Assembly (NCBI GenBank): GCA_029204225.1
Contig: CM055106.1
Coordinates: forward strand, 36,244,361-36,308,360
Source: Diphasiastrum complanatum
Lineage: Eukaryota > Streptophyta > Lycopodiopsida > Lycopodiales > Lycopodiaceae
Reading direction: 5' to 3'
Length of the DNA: 64,000 nt
Position numbers and translations under genes: made by a program. Below are positions 56,296 to 64,000 of the stretch, in pieces. The notes beneath the pieces are model-generated. The model saw only the letters and a list, made by a program, of their open reading frames with translations. It made no database searches and had not been told where the DNA came from. Numbering within the stretch: the first letter of the stretch is position 1; every line of letters begins with the position of its first letter.

Positions 56296-57238
56296 TCATA
56301 TGGCATAACGTACTTTTACACCATTCAATCGAAATTGATAGTACCGAGGTAGATCAAATTGCAATATGTATAGTTCTGATCGAATGTGATTGAGACACCA
56401 ATCCTCCTTGACCTCAACCATTGCAAAAATGTTGTCATTTTTTCTCACTGTTATTTGAAGTTGCTCTTGAGGATTTATTCCAAAATCTTGATCAAGTGGC
56501 TTCCAAACATTTTTGCACTTAAGACATCTTCTATAATACAGCAGCAAAGTGAGCATTTGTTTTTCGATGTGATATCTAAATGTCATTGATGAGTAACATA
56601 CTCTGCACTCAACTTGCTGATTTTGTTTCATATCCCAACCAGCATCCAACAACTCGACGATTATTTTAGCACTCAAGTCCTTACAAATAAACATTGTGTT
56701 CGTTCTCCGAACATTTCATTTGGAAAAAAAAATCAACAAAAATAGTAAAAGATAGATACCAACTTAATTTATTATTCTTTGATCCAGTGCTACATTTTAA
56801 TATACTCTGAATATCAACATATAGTCTAGATTGAAAACTTTTTGAAATTGTTGCATTAGGAAAAATCCATTCCTCATCTGGTAGAGGATATGGCTCTAAT
56901 TTACCAACCAAACCATTTTTATCATAGGTGTGATCATAAAAGAAAACTCTTGACTCTAAAAGTGATTTTGGAAAACGACCTTTATATTGAAAAATATCGA
57001 TATCTGAATGTATGACATCGATTATTCCTATAATTGATTGAACTATTTGCCGTTCAACAAAATTTAATGGATACAAATCTGCAAAACCAACAAAAATATT
57101 ACAAGAAAATTTTTAAAATGATAACTCTAAAGAAATTATATCTGAAAACTTACAATTGCATTTTCTTCTATCATTTGGATTCAAATCATGAATGTTGAGC
57201 TCATTGTGAAGATAAACATGTTGAACTAAAACTTCCAT
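56296..57238 (-). CDS. unrecognised three-exon gene model
   Basis: Exon 1 runs from the ATG at 57238 to 57154 (MEVLVQHVYLHNELNIHDLN) and ends at GTAAGT. The acceptor TTTTGCAG opens exon 2 at 57079-56760 (YPLNFVERQIVQSIIGIIDV, KLEPYPLPDEEWIFP), in frame. Exon 3 (56704-56296) carries CRVCYSS and CLKCKNVW, a likely four-Cys zinc site, and WCLNHIRSELYILQF before ending VKVRYAI. The second junction (donor GTATCT, only 55 bases to the acceptor) would create TGA, so either the boundary differs or the gene is damaged. No domain was recognised. Confidence 0.4.
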
Positions 57239-57323
57239 GATAGATTTGTGAAGAATTGAAAAAGATCATCTATGTTAGATATAGGGGTCTTATGTTTTTT
57301 ACATCAAGCATCTAGGTGTAAGA

Positions 57324-57607
57324 TGTTGATAGAAACAAATTTGGCATAGATGACAAATTATGCATTTCCACTTGTAATGCCACTATTGAGCCAAAATAGA
57401 GTAAGAGGCTAAACTCATGACAATTAGAGTGTAGACAAGTGTAATGTAGTGAGAGTTGGAAGTGATTGAATGCATGTAGTAGTGTGTTTTTGCCATAGGA
57501 TCTAAGGTTGATCTTGAATCTCAATCTAGTCTTGATCTTTGTGCATCTACACACCTTAGGAGACCACAAGTACATGTTGTGGACAATCCACACGTGTGAA
57601 ATCAACA
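57324..57607 (+). mobile_element. copia element F, LTR
   Basis: 284 bp, from TGTTGATAGAAAC to GTGTGAAATCAACA, preceded by a polypurine-like GGTGTAAGA. The preceding bases (from about 57265) match the 3' internal end of element C (TAGATATAGGG... and TCAAGCAT). A CACACGTGTG is at 57589-57598. It has internal sequence on both sides, so it is either a rearranged junction or a remnant of tandem elements. Confidence 0.75.
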
Positions 57608-57619
57608 TGGTATCAGAGC
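57608..57619 (+). other. primer binding site of copia F
   Basis: TGGTATCAGAGC directly after the LTR. The leader that follows is only about 20 bases (CTACCTAAGGTTACCATGCAT, same as in C) before it jumps to integrase. Confidence 0.85.
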
Positions 57620-57639
57620 CTACCTAAGGTTACCATGCA

Positions 57640-59074
57640 TCTTGTGAACAAGCTCTCTATGGAGGAATTATGGCATAGGAGGTTGGGACATCCCAACTAC
57701 AAATCCATGCTCTCTATGATCAAAGAAGCCAAAGCTATTGGCTTGCCAAAGTCATTCTCCAAGAAGATCAAGCCTTGTGAGGCTTGTGCTATTGCTAAAT
57801 CTCACAAAAATCCATTTACAAGATCTTTTATTAAAAGCAAGCATCCTTTGGAGTTAATCCACTCGGATGTGCATTTCTCATCAACTACAAGCAAGGGAGG
57901 AGCCACTTGTTTTGTTACTTTCATTGATGATTTCACAAAATTCACTTGGATATATTTTCTTGCTTCTAAATCTATGGTGTTTGATCATTTCCTTATTTTC
58001 AAAGCTTATGTAGAGAAGCAATTCTCATTCAAGATTAAAGCTCTTAGAAGTGATGGAGGTGGTGAATATATCTCCAATAAATTTCAAGATTTTTGTGAGC
58101 GTGAAGGCATTAAAAGAGAGTTCTCTTGTGTCTACTCTCCATCTCAAAATGGAGTGGCCGAGAAAAAGAATAGATCTCTATGTGAATGTGCAAAATCTAT
58201 GAGAATTGAGGAATCTTTGCCCAAAGATTTTTGGGGAGAAGCCATTAATTGTGCAAATTATCTTTGCAATAGGCTCCCACATATAGCTCTTGGAGGAAAG
58301 TCACCATATGAAATCTTATATTTGAAGAAGCCTAAGGTTGATCACCTTAGAGTTTTTGGATGCTTATGCTTTGTCCATATTCCCTTGGAAACAAGCAAGA
58401 AAGAAGATCCTAGTGCATGCAAAGGGATCATGGTTGGATACTCATCTACCAAGAAGGCCTATAGAGTCTTTATACTCTCTACTTGAAAGTAGAGATGTTG
58501 TCTTTCATGAAGATCAACACTCATCTTTTGAAGAGGCCGAGATCAAGAAATCTATGGATGCATCATCAATTATTGATTTTGAAGACAATCATGATGTGAT
58601 GGGGTCGAGATTTGAAGAAGACTCTCCTCGGATTTTCTCACCAAGAAGATCCATGAGAGATAGATCCGAGCCTAAGAGGCTCTCATATGTTGACAAAGGC
58701 AAACAAGTGGATCTTGATTCCACTAATTATGTTTTTTATGTCTCTCATGAAGAGCCAAAGAATGTACAAGAGGCACTCAATACCAAGGAGTGGTATGATG
58801 CCATGACGCAAGAGTATGATGCATTGATCACCAACAATACTTGGGAGCTTGTGGATCCTCCATCCAACAAGCATGTGATTGGTTGCAAGTGGGTATTTCG
58901 GATCAAGTTCAATCATGATGGCACCATCAACAAGCATAAAGCAAGATTATGTGCCAAAGAATTTGCTCAAATCCATGGCCTTGATTATGAGAAGACCTTT
59001 GCACCCGTTGCAAAGATGGTGACAATAAGAATTATTATTTCTCTTGCTTGTTTCTTTAAGTGGAAGGTGTTCTT
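57640..59074 (+). pseudogene. copia F integrase and RT start (gag and protease deleted)
   Basis: After the primer site the sequence jumps straight to the integrase zinc domain: ELWHRRLGHPNYKSML ... CEACAIAKSHK. The core is complete: HSDVHFSS, RSDGGGEY (Gly replaces the usual Asn after Asp) and NGVAEKKNR. A one-base shift near 58470 moves to the frame with SRDVVFHEDQHSSFEEAEIK, RRSMRDRSEPKRLSYVDKGK, and the RT start (ALNTKEWYDAMTQEYDAL, CKWVFRIKFNHDGTINKHKA, FAPVAKMVTIRIIISLACFF). It breaks off at about 59074 with WKVFF, before the RT catalytic motif. The element cannot be autonomous. Confidence 0.85.
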
Positions 59075-59912
59075 TTGACGAGTTTGATCGACATTGGTGG
59101 ACATATTTTTTTGGGGAGCAAAAAATACATTTGGTTGATTTGGGAGACTCAAACTTGACTGAAGAATTTCAGTGGCCAACCAGACCTTCAATTCCAACAA
59201 CGGCCGTTGATTCCTCTGTTGTTCCAGAACAGACTAAGTCTTTAAACCTTCTTCACAACGAAGAACATGAAATTTATTTGGGTTCAAGAAAAAGTTGACG
59301 AACTATAAATGCTGCCAAGGCTAAATGGTCTGGTAACCTCATTGTTTAAAGGTCAAGAGTCTCATTGCACTTTCGGCGTCAGAAAATAACGAAAGTCATC
59401 CATTTTGGATTGCTAAACTGATTGGCCTCATTCAGAGCAACGACACCAAGATTTTACATGTGCACTAGATGTGTACCGTTTTAACAAATGCTTTCTTGGA
59501 AAGGTACGAGCTAGAAATGTTGCAATTAGATCCAAGAAGCAAGCGGAAGTGTGCAACAAAGAACCAACCAAGAGTCAATGACATAAATCTTGAAGATGTG
59601 GATGTGCTTGCATTTAATTTTGAGTTAACAATGATGAATCATTTACGAAAGTCCACAATACCTATTTTACAAGAACGGCTTGGGCTAAGTGCAAACCATC
59701 ACCTTCGATTCGGCTTCAACGCAGCAAAGCCACAATAAACATTTTTCTCTCGACATTGGATGTTGATTCAGATGAGAATTTGTCGATAGACTCTAATGAA
59801 GAAGATGGGTCATCAACTTCTTCAGCTGAAAAGGAGAGGCTTGATAATATTTCAAGCAGTGACTTAAGAGGAGTTAGTGAGAATTCCTTGGAATTTGAAT
59901 TTTAAAAAAACA
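59075..59912 (+). pseudogene. unrecognised gene remnant with an acidic C-terminus
   Basis: Three frames in succession carry HWWTYFFGEQKIHLVDLGDS, then ALSASENNESHPFWIAKLIG and ILHVH (about 59360-59460), ERYELEMLQLDPRSKRKCA (59495-59555), INLEDVDVLAFNFEL, and after another shift an acidic Ser-rich end (DVDSDENLSIDSNEEDGSS ... LEFEF, stop at 59903). The HPFWIAKLI...HVH pattern recalls a BAH- or Tudor-like segment found in some transposon-linked proteins; this is a weak impression. Frame changes and stops suggest a pseudogene. Confidence 0.35.
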
Positions 59913-60872
59913 TATATGAAAATTATTTTCAGTGTTTCAACATTTGTGAAGTTAGCGTAGTTGCCTCCAAATGTATTATGTGAGTTATTCTATGAGATTC
60001 AATTTAGACTATTAAAATATCATAAGTGTTTGTCAATATTTTGTTCACTTTGAATATTTTTTATTTTTAAAGTTTTATTGGTAACTTTAATTTTTTTGGA
60101 CATGATGTATTGATGTTTTTGTCCAAAATGCTTATATTTTGTAAGAATTTTTTGTGATTTTCCGAAATTTTTTCATGAAAGAGCATGTTTTTGGGAAAAA
60201 ATTAAAAATTTGAAAAATGATTGCTCTTTTTTAGGATTTTGACCCGTTTCAAATGATTTGGCGTTCTACTCACCTCATTTTTCATTCTAAAATCTTTCCA
60301 CTCATTGTAAGTACCTAGTTAGTATGAAAGATGTGGATAGTCTATAGTTCTACTTGTATATTTTGATAGTCTATAGAATTACACAAGATTTGGCAACTAG
60401 GAGTTTTTTGTTGAATTACATGAAATTTGACATAAAAATCGACAAAGTATGTAGAATTATAAATGATTCTGTACAGGTCAAAAAAAAATGCCCAAAGGCA
60501 TAAATCCTAAAAATGTTGATCAGCATTGGTCAGTAAAAATTTAGACTTTGATCAGCCAATCTAAAATGCCACCTTAGTGAAAATTCCAACCCAGGTAGTC
60601 AAGTATCTTTCCAACAATTGTGCATCGCACATCTAATACATAGTTTAGTAAGTTGTCTTAGTTGTTGATCGCCTAATTTTGATCTATTATACGACATGTT
60701 TACTACGAGAAAATTGTCTAATATTACTGATATTATTTATGTTTATGTATTACATGAGTTGTGTACTTGTGCTTCTCATATCTATTCTTACCCTATCATT
60801 TTTTATCTTAGTATCAAACTTTTTCTTGGTGTGATAAATCAACTATTTGATCAAAGATATCAACGACTATCA

Positions 60873-61005
60873 TAGACGTACATTATTTAAATTTCTTCAA
60901 TGGTTGTCACAAACACTTTCAAGAGATTGATACCTCCGTAGACGTACATTATTTAAATTTCTTCAATGGTTGTCACAAACACTTTTCAAGAGATTGATAC
61001 CTCCG
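60873..61005. repeat. 66-bp tandem duplication
   Basis: TAGACGTACATTATTT starts at 60873 and 60939; the units are almost identical apart from one extra T. Confidence 0.93.
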
Positions 61006-61023
61006 TAAGACTGACAAAAATTG

Positions 61024-61027
<4 letters not shown>

Positions 61028-61057
<30 letters not shown>
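61028..61057. repeat. (AC)n microsatellite
   Basis: About 15 AC units. Confidence 0.95.
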
Positions 61058-61058
<1 letters not shown>

Positions 61059-61446
61059 GGCATAATTCATCATAAGAAATTTCATTTTTCTTTCAGGCTG
61101 CAAAAATCCTGACAAGTTGCATAATAGCACGAAAGTTTGCATAGTCTGCAGAATAGCACAGGGAGTTCACAATATCAGAATTTGACAAGGACTCGAACAT
61201 TATGAAATTTGAGCAATTGTTGAACAAAATTCGCAAAGTTGTTAAAACACCTGAACATGTTTCAAAGGTTCGACCCTTGGCCGATTATTATGAAATCTGA
61301 ATTTTATTTGAACAAAATTTAAATAAAGTTCAAAAGTGACATCTAACAAAAAGGAACTAAAAAGTTTCATTCTTTTAGTGGATCATTTAGCAATGATGAC
61401 AAATGATTGTGGGCCATTAGTTAACAATAGTTTAGCGGTAAACCAT

Positions 61447-61616
61447 GTCTAGGATTGCATAAGAACATATATAGTAGTTGAGATCATCTAGAGATGTATC
61501 GCAAAGCAACCGTGACAACAAGTTATAGTGAGTCTAGGATTGCATAAGAACATATATAGTAGTTGAGATCATCTAGAGATGTATGGCAGAGCAACCGTGA
61601 CAACAAGTTATAGTGA
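61447..61616. repeat. 85-bp tandem duplication
   Basis: GTCTAGGATTGCAT starts at 61447 and 61532; only two or so mismatches between units. Confidence 0.93.
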
Positions 61617-61688
61617 GTCGGACTTTTCTCTACAATGTGCAAGTACTTAGTGATTGTTCTATTGTAGTGCACTTAGCATTGAGCAATC

Positions 61689-61846
61689 ACTTGATCAATT
61701 ATGTACATGTGTATATCAATAATAAAATTACATTAGTTTCAATATCAATGCCATTACTCTTGAATTTACTTGATCAATTATGTACATGTGTATATCAATA
61801 ATAAAATTACATTAGTTTCAATATCATTGACATTACTCTTGATTTT
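61689..61846. repeat. 79-bp tandem duplication
   Basis: ACTTGATCAATTATG starts at 61689 and 61768; the units are nearly identical. Confidence 0.93.
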
Positions 61847-62106
61847 TATATGCACGTATGTTATATTGTTCATTTTTTTTTATCTACTTTGAATATTAGA
61901 GTTCGTCAATTCTCGATGGCATAGGTTTCGATTGTTTTAGAATGGATCTACGCACAAGATAGACATTCATTTTATTCTACACTTGTCTACCTTTCATCCA
62001 TAATGGGATTCAGATCAAATTCGACTTTTCCCTTCCCAACCAAAAAAAATTATAAATGGCTTATAAAACTCAAAGTTACAATGCAAGTTTCAACCACTGG
62101 TCCACA

Positions 62107-62205
62107 TTAGAGACTCGAGTCTCAAAGATTCATAATGGATTCAACAGCAATTGGTCCAAATTAGAGGCTCGAGTCTCAAAGATTCACAATGGATTCAACA
62201 ATTAC
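62107..62205. repeat. 54-bp tandem duplication
   Basis: TTAGAGACTCGAGTC at 62107 and TTAGAGGCTCGAGTC at 62161, each followed by TCAAAGATTCA and AATGGATTCAAC. Confidence 0.9.
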
Positions 62206-63475
62206 ACTTGACGACAAGTTCAAGGCACAATGAATAATCTCTAAAAGATTCTTGTACTTAGAGTACTTTTACAATAAGAATGTTTAATGATTTTTCATGA
62301 ATTATTCAATCCTAAATGTGGGCTTTTGAATATTGCTCTACTAAATCAAGGATAACGTTTGATTAATGTCATGGAATTGTCATGTGTTCATGGGAGTGGG
62401 CACTTTTTGAACAACAATGTGAAACATGTACACTATGAGATGTTTGAGCATAACCTTTGTGAAGCTTGCATGTTATGATCAATGGAACAAACACATGATG
62501 ATACAAGCTTCATACATAGAATGGTAGATTTCTATAGAAGTATGTTGTATCATAAATGTTAGCAATTGCTACAATAGGTGTTCAAATTTGTCACAAAATG
62601 ACAAAATGGAAATTAAGCATCTACAATATTCATGTGTCTTTTGACTTGTTCACACACTAGCTCAATAATCATGCTCTTAATACAGCATACATTTGTCGCA
62701 GCCTTTTTTCTTCCTTCATTGTAAGTGCTAGCCCAAGAAGGAGGTCAGTTCCATATTCTATAGAAGCATGTTGGCAAAGGCTAAAAGTGGCATGATTTTG
62801 CATCTAAAATAGTATACAATGATCTCTCAGTTAGACGTGGAGCCTACAACAAAAAACAGAGACTAAAATATATCACTAGTCTCTTATCATGTGACAATCG
62901 TTCTCTTTTCACAAGTTTATCCAATGATTTAAGATTGTTCATCCATTAAAATCATCTGGTAGTCAGCTCTCACAATTTGCAGATGGTAAAAAACAGCACG
63001 ATTCATTCATTATCAAGTAAAGATCAACAAGAGAACAGCTGAGTGTTAGAAAGCTGCGAAAAAAATGCAGAGGGCTGTATCCTCCGTATCCTTAGCAAAA
63101 GAAGATGACGATCATAACTGAGTCTCTGATTCTTCTTCTCCTACACGCAGCAGGAACACGACGATGGCAAAATTCTAGGCTTTTTTGGCAGTTGAGGTCG
63201 CTATAGTATATCCGCCACTGCCAAGACGTTTCAGATCTATACATTACTTAACCAAAGCTGATTCTAAACCACAAGGGTAATATATTTTCATAAACTGTCA
63301 GAACATACAGATATAAACAAAATCTCCCGGTGGTCGGGTCCCGCATCACAGGTAACATGGTTACTGACTATTCAGGTGACATCAAACTGGCAGTCTTGTT
63401 CTCAATTTTTTCCTCTAATTCAGCCCCAGCACCCAGCCCTTACTTCATCCTTCAAACGGGAGCAACTTACTGATT

Positions 63476-63997
63476 TCATAAACAGTATTGACGCCTTCGC
63501 AGGCGTTCTGCTTCGAAGCGTCTAGAGCTTGCATCCACCATTCCAGTAGGCCTGTCTATCAACTTTGCCAACTGAGTGGCCTGGGAGGCTACGACACTGT
63601 AGGCTGCCTGGTAGCACCCAATCTCCGTGTCCAATTGTACGGCTTCATTCTTGGCTGCAGCAAACTGGCCTTGCACATTCAACAACTTGTCTCTCAGATC
63701 CGTTCGCTCTTCTTTTAGAATCACTAGTTTGGCTTCACTGGCAGCAAGGTTATTCTTTAGCATTTCCACATCTGTAGATTCCCTCACCTTACAAGTAAAG
63801 CTTTTCAGGATATGGGCTTTTAACACAGGTGTGCTTTCTATCCATTTCTCCATCCACCGGACATCCAAACATTTAGAAGCCAACCAAACCTCAGCATCAT
63901 CAGCAACAGGAACTCGGGTTGATATCAACTGACCATGACAAGGTGTAGAGTCTCCATCATTATTAGGAACAATTTTCATGCTGCTGGTAGGCGTCAA
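63476..63997 (-). CDS. coiled-coil protein or exon at window edge, unrecognised
   Basis: A 173-codon minus-strand frame, open up to the window edge and possibly longer upstream. It contains DDAEVWLASKCLDVRWMEKW and then a long heptad-rich helix (MLKNNLAASEAKLVILKEER, VQGQFAAAKNEAVQLDTEIG), ending ERLRRRQYCL. A coiled coil is likely. Composition is less AT-rich than the preceding 3 kb, so it may be a real exon. No family was recognised; it could also be the gag-like protein of another transposon. Confidence 0.4.
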   Translation of the reverse strand: MTPTSSMKIVPNNDGDSTPCHGQLISTRVPVADDAEVWLASKCLDVRWMEKWIESTPVLKAHILKSFTCKVRESTDVEMLKNNLAASEAKLVILKEERTDLRDKLLNVQGQFAAAKNEAVQLDTEIGCYQAAYSVVASQATQLAKLIDRPTGMVDASSRRFEAERLRRRQYCL

Positions 63998-64000
63998 AGG

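Larger units (their letters stand above)
59913..63475. other. no gene seen; several local tandem duplications
   Basis: AT-rich sequence without recognised coding regions. It contains four separate tandem duplications and an (AC)n tract, listed individually. Confidence 0.55.

Overview
This window looks like nuclear DNA of a land plant. It is AT-rich, holds several Ty1/copia and Ty3/gypsy retrotransposons with plant-type initiator-Met primer sites (TGGTATCAGAGC), and has a CACTA-type transposase fragment with an intron, long (CT)n microsatellites, and divergent histone H3-like sequences. No organelle, bacterial, tRNA or rRNA gene was recognised. The species cannot be named from the sequence. 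Everything below was read by eye; no search or alignment program was run.

Layout. 1-7.9 kb: two decayed gypsy copies; the second starts at an (AC)n(CT)n tract and is cut off inside reverse transcriptase by copia element A (5' LTR at 7936). 7.9-17.9 kb: A (broken, 3' end lost) contains copia element B (11234-17545), which has a 5-bp target duplication, two LTRs that look identical and one uninterrupted 1326-residue gag-pol frame. This is the youngest insertion. 17.9-23 kb: a possible C48-type protease fragment, a copia gag remnant, an antisense third gypsy copy and a CACTA (TNP2/DUF4218) fragment. 23.2-27.5 kb: a histone H3-like locus, a divergent partner gene and a DDE-transposase-like gene. 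27.5-42.6 kb: copia elements C, D, E and G on the minus strand; E is nearly intact with one in-frame stop, and C has a rearranged LTR. 42.6-44.4 kb: a large inverted-repeat (foldback) structure. 44.4-51 kb: AT-rich DNA, a copia remnant, three (CT)n tracts and a GC-rich hairpin patch. 51.3-57.3 kb: a second copy of the divergent gene pair seen at 23-25 kb, then unrecognised genes. 57.3-59.1 kb: copia element F. 59.1-64 kb: gene remnants, local tandem duplications and a coiled-coil reading frame at the edge.

The most unusual content is a module present twice. Each copy has a very divergent histone H3-like gene (N terminus with the H3 KQT motif, a helix containing a shared WLxxIRK, and the C-terminal HxKRVTIMPK motif). 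It is transcribed away from a second, unrecognised gene (here the 'LDYF' gene). The region between the two genes carries arrays of short TATCG-containing motifs or tandem repeats. All four genes carry frame breaks or unresolved introns, so they may be relics. The duplicated arrangement and the shared non-canonical residues suggest a real gene family.

A second theme is a palindromic module, CACACGTGTG, usually near GTAC-containing motifs. It recurs in the LTRs or leaders of several different copia families, and in element C it flanks an apparently inverted LTR segment.
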